A stretch of DNA of 23,249 nucleotides, taken from positions 1 through 23,249 of the IMG/VR virus record IMGVR_UViG_3300021357_000012. One strand, written 5' to 3'. The notes beneath the pieces are model-generated. The model did not search any database and was not told the origin of the DNA. It saw only the letters and a list, made by a program, of their open reading frames with translations. Source of the DNA: a virus. The translations under genes and the position numbers were made by a program. The number at the start of each line of letters is the position of its first letter. The stretch's first letter is position 1. This document shows, one piece after another, positions 1 through 6,326 of this stretch.

Positions 1-1067
1 CCTATCACCCGATTATCGAATGGCTGGAAGCCTTACCAGAGTGGGACGGCATCGAGCGAGTCAACTACCTACTATCGGACTACTTAGGAGCCGACGATAA
101 CAGCTACACCCAAGCAGTTATCCGAAAAACCCTCGTTGCCGCAGTGGCAAGGCTTTACCAGCCAGGAACTAAGTTCGACTCCGTACTTATCCTCAGCGGT
201 CCACAAGGCTGTGGAAAATCAACCATCTTCGCCCGCCTTGGCGGTGACTGGTTCAGCGACTCGCTCACTATCACGGATATGAAGGACAAAACCGGTGCGG
301 AAAAACTACAGGGCTACTGGTTCCTAGAACTCGGCGAACTCGCAGGTATGCGTAAGACGGACGTCGAGACGGTAAAGTCGTTCATCTCACGAACGGACGA
401 TAAGTACCGCGCCAGCTACGGGATCAGCGTCGAGTCACACCCTCGCCAATGCGTCATCGTCGGCACAACCAATGCTGAGAGTTTCCTTAGAGATGTAACG
501 GGCAACCGCCGCTTCTGGCCAGTCAAAGTAACCGGCGACGGACTTATGAAGCCGTGGGAGCTGGACAGTGAGACTGTGCAGCAGATATGGGCAGAAGCCG
601 TACTCATGTACCGCAAGGGCGAAAAACTCTACCTCTCAGGCGAAGAAGCGGAACTCGCACAAGCAGAGCAGTCAGGCGCTATGGAGTCTGACGAACGCGA
701 GGGGATCGTCCGCCAGTTCCTAGAAACTCCCGTACCTGCGGGGTGGGAAAACTGGACTAGACACCAGCGCAACACATGGCTGCAAGGCGAAGAATTTGGA
801 GGCGATAGCTGCGATGAAGTCGACCTAGCACTACGTCAAGAAGTTTGTAACTTGGAAATCTGGTGCGAATGCTTCGGACGTGAAAAAGCCTCTATCAAAC
901 CCCAAGATTCTTACGCGATAGCGTCCATCATGGCAAAAATGGAAGGCTGGGAACGAGCAAGTAAAACTAAGCGTATAGGTCCTTATGGAATGCAAAGATT
1001 TTATCGCCGGTTGCCTCTAACAACCGGTGTAACAACCTCTGTAACAAGTGAGGTTGTTACACCATGA
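1..1067 (+). CDS. VapE-family phage primase-helicase (C-terminal part)
   Basis: The reading frame is open from base 3, so the gene begins upstream of the window and this is only its C-terminal part, about 354 residues. The upstream codons read HPIIEWLEALPEWDGIERV, typical of virulence-associated E (VapE) proteins just before the ATPase domain. A Walker A motif (GPQGCGKST) is encoded around 199-225 and a Walker B-like segment (WFLELGEL) around 319-342. The C-terminal region (EVCNLEIWCECFG, then YGMQRFYRR) matches the usual end of the family. VapE proteins are superfamily 3-like ATPases, often with primase domains, that drive replication initiation in phages and islands. The last codons overlap the start of an octamer repeat array, so the protein ends in Val/Thr-rich sequence. 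The internal GTG at 144 is not a real start. The family call is secure; the primase activity is inferred. Confidence 0.93.
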   Translation, partial: YHPIIEWLEALPEWDGIERVNYLLSDYLGADDNSYTQAVIRKTLVAAVARLYQPGTKFDSVLILSGPQGCGKSTIFARLGGDWFSDSLTITDMKDKTGAEKLQGYWFLELGELAGMRKTDVETVKSFISRTDDKYRASYGISVESHPRQCVIVGTTNAESFLRDVTGNRRFWPVKVTGDGLMKPWELDSETVQQIWAEAVLMYRKGEKLYLSGEEAELAQAEQSGAMESDEREGIVRQFLETPVPAGWENWTRHQRNTWLQGEEFGGDSCDEVDLALRQEVCNLEIWCECFGREKASIKPQDSYAIASIMAKMEGWERASKTKRIGPYGMQRFYRRLPLTTGVTTSVTSEVVTP

Positions 1068-1183
1068 AATGTAACAAGAGCATGAAAACGAAAAAGTTGT
1101 TACACGGTTGTTACAGGAGTTGTTACATTCTAAAAATGTTGGCACTGCAACGAAAAACACATTTATGGAACAACTGTAACAAG
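1028..1183. repeat. Array of eight TGTAACAA octamers (candidate iterons)
   Basis: The octamer TGTAACAA occurs perfectly eight times in both orientations. Forward copies start at 1028, 1040, 1070 and 1175; inverted copies (TTGTTACA) start at 1054, 1097, 1108 and 1120. Each copy is followed on its own strand by C or G. Adjacent copies lie 11-13 bases apart in two clusters, about one helical turn, as expected for cooperative binding of a protein. The array begins inside the 3' end of the VapE gene and leads into an AT-rich stretch. The position beside the replication gene suggests iterons of a replication origin. An operator array is the alternative. Confidence 0.85.
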
Positions 1184-1306
1184 AAATTACCTAACGAAGT
1201 TATACATATAAAAAAGAGAGTAATTGTTCCTCAATTACGCACATACGCGCGTATAGGGAAATTTCAGAAGTTGTTCGTTACATCCAAATCAGAGGTCGCG
1301 TCATGA
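1064..1306 (+). CDS. Doubtful small basic ORF over the repeat array
   Basis: An 80-codon frame overlaps the VapE stop (ATGA) and the nuclease start (ATGA), which would fit a coupled operon. I nevertheless doubt that it is a gene. It has no clear ribosome binding site, and its composition is simply the translation of the octamer repeats and AT-rich DNA (many Lys, Cys, Leu, Thr). I recognise no motif in it. The four-base overlaps at both ends are the only argument in its favour. Confidence 0.2.
   Translation: MKCNKSMKTKKLLHGCYRSCYILKMLALQRKTHLWNNCNKKLPNEVIHIKKRVIVPQLRTYARIGKFQKLFVTSKSEVAS
1184..1302. other. AT-rich segment with two palindromes; candidate replication origin
   Basis: By hand count bases 1181-1260 are about 34% G+C, far below the neighbouring genes. 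The stretch contains a hairpin with a 7-bp stem (GTAATTG at 1220-1226, CAATTAC at 1232-1238, 5-base loop). It also contains a perfect 12-bp palindrome (ATACGCGCGTAT, 1243-1254). With the octamer array just upstream and replication genes on both sides, this has the arrangement expected of a phage origin: protein-binding repeats beside an easily melted segment. The origin role is inferred from layout only. Confidence 0.45.
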
Positions 1307-1584
1307 GAGAACGCGACGTAGAAAAAGCAATCGTTCAAGCGGTCAAAAAAGCCGGTGGAGTCTGCTGGAAATGGACATCACCGGGAACAAACGGGGTGCC
1401 CGACAGGATCGCGCTGCTTCCAAATGGGAGGTGTGCGTTTATCGAAGTCAAAGCACCGGGACAAAAACCCACAAAACTACAACAAGCAATACACGGGCGG
1501 ATGGCGGCGCTGGGCCACCGAGTTTATGTAATCGACAATCCAGAGCAGATAGGAGGTGTTTTAGATGAAGTTCAATCCGCATGA
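1303..1584 (+). CDS. VRR-NUC domain nuclease
   Basis: This 93-residue protein is a stand-alone VRR-NUC domain, a PD-(D/E)XK-fold nuclease found in many phage replication modules. The active site is visible: Glu7 in the first helix, Gly-Val-Pro-Asp at 31-34, Glu48-Val-Lys50 (the E-x-K element), then a Gln pair at 60-61. Length is typical for the phage form. AGAGG near 1290 precedes the ATG. The gene overlaps the downstream helicase by 20 bases, a standard pairing that suggests the two act together on replication or recombination intermediates, perhaps branched DNA. The substrate is inferred. Confidence 0.93.
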   Translation: MRERDVEKAIVQAVKKAGGVCWKWTSPGTNGVPDRIALLPNGRCAFIEVKAPGQKPTKLQQAIHGRMAALGHRVYVIDNPEQIGGVLDEVQSA

Positions 1585-2932
1585 CTACCAAAAACATGCC
1601 GCTAAGTTCATCATCGAACACCCGAGGGCGGCACTGTTCCTAGACATGGGTCTAGGCAAAACCGTTATCACGCTGACCGCGTTGGATGACCTGCTGTACG
1701 ACTACTTTGACGCGGGCAAGGCTTTGATTATCGCACCGCTTCGCGTAGCGCGAGACACTTGGCCGACTGAGATTGAAAAATGGGATCACACAAGAGGGCT
1801 CAGCTACGCAGTGGCAGTGGGAACAGCGGACGAACGTCTGCAGGCGCTACGCAAAAATGCTGACATCACGATTATTAACCGTGAAAACATCGACTGGCTG
1901 GTAAACAAATCTCACTACCCGTGGGACTTCGACACCGTGATTATCGACGAGTTATCTAGCTTCAAGTCTCACCAGTCGAAACGATTCAAAGCGCTGCGCA
2001 AAAAACTACCGAAGATTGACAGGATAGTGGGCTTAACCGGCACCCCTTCCCCTAACGGGCTCATTGATTTATGGGCACAGTACCGCCTCATTGACGGCGG
2101 CGAACGGCTGGGAAAGTGCATAGGACGATACCGAGATAACTTTTTCGAGCCAGACAAAAGGAACCAAGAGCGAGTCTTCAGTTACAAGCCGAGGGCGGGG
2201 GCTGAAAAACATATTTACCGCGCTATCGAGGACATCACGCTATCAATGCAGACGAGCGATCATCTGGTACTGCCGCCACTGACTATCACGCAGACGGATG
2301 TGAAGATGTCTGCTGCCGAACTAGAAAAATACAACCGCCTAGAGGCAGAGATGGTGCTAGAACTCGAAGGCGAAGAAGCCATTACTGCGGTATCTGCCGC
2401 CGCGTTAGCTGGGAAACTGTGCCAACTGGCATCGGGAGCTATTTATAAGAACGAAGACCACGAATACAGCGAGATCCACGACCGCAAACTTGACGCCTTA
2501 GAAGACGTTATCGAAGCAGCAAACGGCAAGCCCGTGTTAGTCGCGTATTGGTTCAAGCACGACTTGGAACGGTTGATGAAACGCTTCCCGAAGGCTAAAC
2601 GAATCGACAGCTCCAAGGCAATCAAAGCGTGGAACAGCGGAGAAATCGAAATCGGACTCATTCACCCCGCCTCAGCAGGTCACGGACTGAACCTACAGGC
2701 CGGGGGCAGTCACCTTGTCTGGTTTTCGCTGACATGGAGCCTAGAACTCTACCAACAAACGAACGCCCGGCTTTACAGGCAAGGACAGAAAAACCCCGTA
2801 GTTATTCAGCACCTTGTCACTAAAGGAACACTTGATGAACGAGTAATGAAAGCGCTTGCCACTAAAGATGCCACACAAACAGCCCTTATCACCGCCGTTA
2901 AGGCACAACTCACCCAAGGAGAAAACAAATGA
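1565..2932 (+). CDS. SNF2-type DEAD/DEAH-box helicase
   Basis: This 455-residue protein has the complete set of superfamily 2 SNF2-like motifs. Walker A is DMGLGKT (residues 27-33). The Walker B/DEAD-like box reads VIIDELSSFKS near residue 125. Motif III is LTGTPSPNGLIDLW near 156. Motif VI reads QTNARLYRQGQ near 400, followed by the typical LVTKGTLDERVM end. GGAGG at 1551-1555 lies a good distance before the ATG. It is an ATP-dependent DNA translocase or helicase, probably working with the adjacent VRR-NUC nuclease in phage replication or recombination. Its stop overlaps the next start (ATGA), so the genes are translationally coupled. Length and motif order are normal for the phage family. 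Confidence 0.95.
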   Translation: MKFNPHDYQKHAAKFIIEHPRAALFLDMGLGKTVITLTALDDLLYDYFDAGKALIIAPLRVARDTWPTEIEKWDHTRGLSYAVAVGTADERLQALRKNADITIINRENIDWLVNKSHYPWDFDTVIIDELSSFKSHQSKRFKALRKKLPKIDRIVGLTGTPSPNGLIDLWAQYRLIDGGERLGKCIGRYRDNFFEPDKRNQERVFSYKPRAGAEKHIYRAIEDITLSMQTSDHLVLPPLTITQTDVKMSAAELEKYNRLEAEMVLELEGEEAITAVSAAALAGKLCQLASGAIYKNEDHEYSEIHDRKLDALEDVIEAANGKPVLVAYWFKHDLERLMKRFPKAKRIDSSKAIKAWNSGEIEIGLIHPASAGHGLNLQAGGSHLVWFSLTWSLELYQQTNARLYRQGQKNPVVIQHLVTKGTLDERVMKALATKDATQTALITAVKAQLTQGENK

Positions 2933-3180
2933 GCACCGATACCATCAGCTTCAGCACCACCACCGACGTAGAAGTTAACTTCACACTGGAAGAACTAGCA
3001 AACGTACTAACAGTGGATCAACTGAACAAGATTAGCGAAATAGTAAACTACCCAGGCGCACCAGAGCCTTCAGAGGAACCCGCAGTAAAAGAAATCGCCC
3101 GAGAGATAGACGACATGTGGCCGTGGCAGGTGGAAGATCTTAACCGTGAGTTAGAGCGCTACAAGGTCGTGAAGAAGTGA
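2929..3180 (+). CDS. Small acidic protein of unknown function
   Basis: This 83-residue acidic protein starts at an ATG overlapping the helicase stop, with AAGGAG about 7 bases upstream inside the helicase gene. It has a Ser/Thr-rich N-terminus, a helical segment (FTLEELANVLTVDQLNKISEIV), a proline-rich hinge and a charged C-terminal helix (EDLNRELERYK). I see no catalytic motif, membrane segment or cysteine. Tight coupling to the helicase and to the following GTG start (GTGA overlap) supports a real gene in the replication operon. I do not recognise a family. Confidence 0.65.
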   Translation: MSTDTISFSTTTDVEVNFTLEELANVLTVDQLNKISEIVNYPGAPEPSEEPAVKEIAREIDDMWPWQVEDLNRELERYKVVKK

Positions 3181-3461
3181 GGCTACATCGAGCACTGAAA
3201 CTATCGCGAGCAATCTTACGAATGGGGAGCCATGGACGCATGAGATTAGCAACAAGGAAGATTCCAACCCGAGAACGGCTAAGCCGAAAGAAAGAAGTTG
3301 AGCTTCATCTCAGCAAAGCACAGTGCCACATCTGCAAGCGTCGGTACCGCTACGGACAAAAAGGATGGCACTTTGAGCTTGCTTGGATACCACTTTTATT
3401 TCTTGGAGAAGAGTGGCCCCAGCTCACCTGCCCCAATCACGAGACGTTCACCAAAAATTAA
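3177..3461 (+). CDS. Small basic putative zinc-binding protein
   Basis: This 94-residue protein begins at a GTG overlapping the previous stop, with AAGG at 3163-3166. An in-frame ATG at 3240, preceded by GGGGAG near 3223, would give a shorter 73-residue form, so the start is uncertain. The N-terminal half is very basic (many Arg and Lys). The C-terminal half has a CHIC pair and a later CPNH pair about 32 residues on, a plausible C-x2-C...C-x2-H zinc site. Such small zinc proteins in phage early operons are often nucleic-acid binding, but no specific role can be assigned. Confidence 0.6.
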   Translation: MRLHRALKLSRAILRMGSHGRMRLATRKIPTRERLSRKKEVELHLSKAQCHICKRRYRYGQKGWHFELAWIPLLFLGEEWPQLTCPNHETFTKN

Positions 3462-3483
3462 AAGACGCTATAAGGAGTCGAAC

Positions 3484-4260
3484 ATGCCCCCAAAAATCTG
3501 CCCCATCACCAACGAGCCATTACCGGATGGATACGCCATACATCCGGCTTGCGCAGGCAAGCTCATTGCCGAAACTTCGGATCTTCCCGAGTTATACAGC
3601 TGCGTTTTCGACGCCAAGGCCAAGCGCTTGCGCACCGGAACCGGGTCAACACATCCCGGTGCGCCATGTCCAATAAACCTCGGAGCCATGGACGCGTCAG
3701 ACGCAGAGTTCAAACGCATAGACACCGTCTGGCGCGAACTTTCAGTAGCTTTGCAGACGACTATTCCATTAAGTGCCGCCGCTGTGAAGTCGCAGATGTA
3801 TATCTACGCTGATCGTATCTGCCGACTAACTCAAAAAGGGCCCACCGAAGACGGGAATGACTGGCCGACCTTAGGCGAATGGGCCTATGCGCAACTCATG
3901 CACGCTTTCAAGCGGCTGAGAACCATCATTGACCGCGCCCCGGAGAGAGCCTATGCAGGGCCGTGCCCTGGATGTGGACGTGATACTACGACGAAACTCC
4001 ACAGCCAACTAGCTACCTGCCCAGCATGTGGAAGGATATGGGACCCCGTAGCCGCGCGCGAGATGATGCGTGAGTACATACTGCAAACAAAGTGCGATAC
4101 CGTATCGGCTTTGCAAAAAGCGCTACTAATGACTGGGCATAGCGGCTCTTATCAGGTGGTCCATGCGAAAATGCGTAGAAACGGCCTTAGCTTGCCAATA
4201 TCCCCCGCTGAATACTTGCAAAAAACTGAAGGCGATAATATGCTTATGATAAGTCGTTAG
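3484..4260 (+). CDS. Zinc-ribbon and HTH protein upstream of the terminase
   Basis: I start this 258-residue protein at the ATG at 3484 because AAGGAG (3472-3477) stands just before it; upstream in-frame starts lack a site and overlap the previous gene. The N-terminus has Cys6 and a later HPAC (Cys23). A second pair of knuckles, CPGCG and CPACG, lies near residues 160-180. The last 60 residues (VSALQKALLMTGHSGSYQVVHAKMRRNG in part) look like a helix-turn-helix. Proteins of this design, with terminal zinc knuckles around a helical core, commonly precede the terminase in actinophages. They are thought to bind DNA or RNA, possibly as late-gene regulators. The role is inferred from domains and position. 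A strong terminator follows at once. Confidence 0.72.
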   Translation: MPPKICPITNEPLPDGYAIHPACAGKLIAETSDLPELYSCVFDAKAKRLRTGTGSTHPGAPCPINLGAMDASDAEFKRIDTVWRELSVALQTTIPLSAAAVKSQMYIYADRICRLTQKGPTEDGNDWPTLGEWAYAQLMHAFKRLRTIIDRAPERAYAGPCPGCGRDTTTKLHSQLATCPACGRIWDPVAAREMMREYILQTKCDTVSALQKALLMTGHSGSYQVVHAKMRRNGLSLPISPAEYLQKTEGDNMLMISR

Positions 4261-4276
4261 AAGTGTAACTAGAGAG

Positions 4277-4307
4277 AAACCCCGGAGATATTCTTCGGGG
4301 TTTTCTT
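4277..4307 (+). terminator. Rho-independent terminator ending the early operon
   Basis: AAACCCCG (4277-4284) pairs with CGGGGTTT (4296-4303). The stem extends inward by G-T, A-T and G-C pairs to a 5-base loop (4288-4292), and TTTTCTT runs on from the outer end of the stem. It sits 16 bases after the stop of the zinc-ribbon/HTH gene and separates the early module from the packaging module. Its right half is nearly identical to that of the terminator at 22451-22482. Confidence 0.87.
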
Positions 4308-4354
4308 ATGCCCAAAACAACTGCGGTTGATTCAACCTTAGTTCTAAATATGTG

Positions 4355-4377
4355 TGGGGTAACGAAACGCTACCCCA
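4355..4377. other. Stem-loop in the packaging region
   Basis: TGGGGTA (4355-4361) pairs with TACCCCA (4371-4377). A further CG/CG pair lies inside, across one mismatch, closing an AAA loop. There is no T-run, so it is not a terminator. It lies between the first two palindromes. Confidence 0.55.
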
Positions 4378-4432
4378 TCGGCTCGATAACGATTCGTGAC
4401 ACCCTTTTGAGTTGTGGTCGATTCGACCGTAA

Positions 4433-4453
4433 CTGCCTGTAAAACACAGGCAG
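4433..4453. other. Perfect 8-bp stem-loop in the packaging region
   Basis: CTGCCTGT (4433-4440) pairs perfectly with ACAGGCAG (4446-4453) around a 5-base AAAAC loop. No T-run follows. A second GC-rich hairpin comes directly after it: GGGGG at 4456-4460 with CCCCC at 4475-4479, and an inner GCC/GGC pairing at 4463-4465 and 4472-4474. Confidence 0.6.
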
Positions 4454-4608
4454 ATGGGGGTAGCCGAAACAGGCCCCCCCCTGAAGTGTTGTTGATTCGA
4501 CAACGGTTAAAAATTCCGTAGCTTAAACCGACGCTATTACCTGATACGCGCTAGGTGCGTACCAGCCTTGTTTTTCCGTGTCTTAGGAGAAGGAGGTATC
4601 AGCCTCCC

Positions 4609-5061
4609 ATGCCAACTAAGAAACAGAAAGCGATCGCCAAAGACACAGAGCGGAAGCTCACTCTCGCTGAGCGTCGTTGCAAAGCCTTACAGCTTCGCAA
4701 AGAGGGAATGTCTTATCGGCAAATAGCTAATGAGCTAAAAGTGGCGTTGAATACGGCCCATAAAGACGTGACAACAGAGTTAGCGAAGGTAACGAAAGAG
4801 CCTGCCGAGCAAGTTCTTGAAATCGAGTTACACCGGTTAGATGACCTGCTTCGCGTTGCTAGTCAGGTTGCCTTCGATGGAGGCCAAAAGGCGGGAAACA
4901 GACTCGCCGCCATCGACCGGACACTCCGCATCATGGACAGGCGAGCCAAATACCTCGGCATCGACGAGCCCAAGCAAACGAATGAGTCCGAGGAAGTTAA
5001 GAAAGCACTGCTTGATCTGAAAGAGGTGGCCACGCAGTTTGCGCAAGCCGAGGAGGTCTAA
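4609..5061 (+). CDS. terS: Terminase small subunit
   Basis: I start this 150-residue protein at the ATG at 4609, preceded by AAGGAGG (4590-4596). An upstream in-frame GTG at 4555 has no such site and adds an unrelated leader. The N-terminal third is basic and contains a helix-turn-helix (RRCKALQLRKEGMSYRQIAN, then NTAHKDV), as in DNA-recognition domains of small terminases. The remainder is predicted helical and would form the oligomer and contact the large subunit. The direct junction (TAATG) with the large terminase and the adjacent palindrome region support the assignment. The Shine-Dalgarno GGAGG can pair with CCTCC at 4603-4607, so translation may be regulated. The similarity is structural, so the call rests partly on position. 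Confidence 0.85.
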   Translation: MPTKKQKAIAKDTERKLTLAERRCKALQLRKEGMSYRQIANELKVALNTAHKDVTTELAKVTKEPAEQVLEIELHRLDDLLRVASQVAFDGGQKAGNRLAAIDRTLRIMDRRAKYLGIDEPKQTNESEEVKKALLDLKEVATQFAQAEEV

Positions 5062-6326
5062 TGCTGACATTCTCTCGGAAACAAAAATACGCCATGGGCG
5101 CGGCAACAAAGCGCGTAAACCTCTGGGAAGGCTCCATCCGGTCCGGCAAAACGTATTCCAGCCTTTTCGCCTTTCTCATGGCAGTCGCTAACCCACCCGA
5201 GGGCGGGCAAATCGTTATCTGTGGCAAAAACACAGACTCCATCTATCGCAATGTGTTCGCCCCCATCTGGGCTGAGCCAAGCCTTGCCGCTATCGGCTCG
5301 GCAATCAGCTACCGCCAAGGCTCCAATGTTGCGAAGATATTCGGCAGGACTGCTCATATCATCGGCGCGAATGACAAACGCTCGGAGCACCGGCTACGTG
5401 GTATCACTGCCGCTCTGGTTTACGTCGACGAAGTCACGGTTTTGCCGATGGAGTTCTTCAAGCAGTTACTTGGGCGTATGAGTCCGCCAGGCGCACAGCT
5501 ATTCGGTACGACGAACCCGGATGGTCCGAATCACTGGCTGAAACGCGATTATCTCGACCGACTGGACGAACTTCCTTCGTGGAATCGCTTCCACTTCACG
5601 CTAGACGATAACCCCGTTCTGTCCGAGGAATACAAGGCGGATATTAAAGCTGAGTACACCGGCCTGTGGTACCGCCGCTTCATCTTAGGTGAGTGGGTAA
5701 GCGCTGAGGGCGCGATATACGACATGTGGGACGCCAATAAGCACATCGTCAAGTGGGAAGACTTGCCCGAGATGAGGCAAGTTCTTGCTGTGGGCATCGA
5801 CTACGGGACGACCAACCCGTCAGCTGGGCTCATGTTAGGCCAAGCACACGACGGAAAACTTTATTTCATGGACGAATGGCGCATCGACTCCACTAATAGA
5901 GGACAAGGAACCTGGACTGATGCGCAGCTGTCGAAGTCTTTCAAGGAATGGCTACACAACGACAACCACCACCCGACACGAATGACTGAGCCGCGCTTTA
6001 TCCTCGTGGACCCTGCCGCCGCGTCGTTCAAAGCGCAGCTGTTTCACGACGGAGTTGAACACGTTCGCAACGCCGATAACGATGTTTTGTTCGGTATTCG
6101 ACTCATGGCAACTGGGCTGTCTTCGGACTGGCTGTATGTCACCGACCGTTGCAAAGGCTTTCTGAGTGAAGTAACCGGATATTCGTGGGACTCGAAAGCC
6201 TCCGAAGAAAAGGGCATCGACCGACCGATAAAGCTCGCTGATCACAGTCTTGACGCCGCACGATATGCGCTTACTAGCACCGAGGCGTTATGGCGCGGAT
6301 ACCTACCAAAGAAAGGGGCGAAATAA
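5061..6326 (+). CDS. terL: Terminase large subunit (PBSX-like family)
   Basis: This 421-residue protein is the packaging motor ATPase-nuclease. Walker A is GSIRSGKT (24-31). Walker B is LVYVDEV with Asp123-Glu124. A coupling motif TTNPDG follows near residue 152. The C-terminal RNase H-like nuclease has acidic residues in VGIDYGTTNPS (near 247), ILVDPAAASFK (near 315) and ADHSLDAARYAL (near 395). The N-terminus (LTFSRKQKYA...WEGSIRSGKT) is characteristic of the PBSX-type family. It translocates DNA into the prohead through the portal and makes the packaging cuts. Its ATG overlaps the small subunit stop by one base, with GAGGAGG upstream. Confidence 0.96.
   Translation: MLTFSRKQKYAMGAATKRVNLWEGSIRSGKTYSSLFAFLMAVANPPEGGQIVICGKNTDSIYRNVFAPIWAEPSLAAIGSAISYRQGSNVAKIFGRTAHIIGANDKRSEHRLRGITAALVYVDEVTVLPMEFFKQLLGRMSPPGAQLFGTTNPDGPNHWLKRDYLDRLDELPSWNRFHFTLDDNPVLSEEYKADIKAEYTGLWYRRFILGEWVSAEGAIYDMWDANKHIVKWEDLPEMRQVLAVGIDYGTTNPSAGLMLGQAHDGKLYFMDEWRIDSTNRGQGTWTDAQLSKSFKEWLHNDNHHPTRMTEPRFILVDPAAASFKAQLFHDGVEHVRNADNDVLFGIRLMATGLSSDWLYVTDRCKGFLSEVTGYSWDSKASEEKGIDRPIKLADHSLDAARYALTSTEALWRGYLPKKGAK

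Larger units (their letters stand above)
4325..4504. repeat. Four GATTC-centred palindromes (putative protein-binding sites)
   Basis: Two perfect 13-base palindromes share the form GGTYGA-T-TCRACC: 4325-4337 (GGTTGATTCAACC) and 4416-4428 (GGTCGATTCGACC). A third, 4488-4504 (GTTGTTGATTCGACAAC), is 17 bases with a single T:G mismatch. A weaker fourth copy, ACGATTCGT, is at 4389-4397. All share the central YGATTCR core. Repeated dyads ahead of the terminase suggest sites for a dimeric DNA-binding protein, with the small terminase or the upstream HTH protein as candidates. Confidence 0.75.
4308..4608. other. Gene-free packaging/late-promoter region
   Basis: About 300 bases carry no credible gene. 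The first 200 bases hold four GATTC-centred palindromes and three further hairpins (listed separately). The rest (4505-4608) holds an A/T-rich patch (4507-4515), a weak 5-bp inverted repeat (TACGC at 4545-4549, GCGTA at 4557-4561) and the small terminase ribosome binding site. I could not identify a convincing -35/-10 pair. In many phages the cos or pac site and the small-terminase binding sites lie immediately ahead of the terminase genes, so that is the leading explanation. A late promoter must also be somewhere here, because a terminator closes the operon upstream. Confidence 0.5.

Noticed and set aside
4325-4428. GGTCGATTCGACC-like elements as tRNA T-arms
   Set aside because: The stems close on a loop too short for a T-loop, and no acceptor, D or anticodon arm can be placed at tRNA spacing.
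4456-4479. GGGGG/CCCCC hairpin as a terminator
   Set aside because: No T-run follows the stem.
4306-4503. 65-codon minus-strand frame across the palindrome region
   Set aside because: Its sequence is a translation of palindromes and hairpins, with no ribosome site and no motif.
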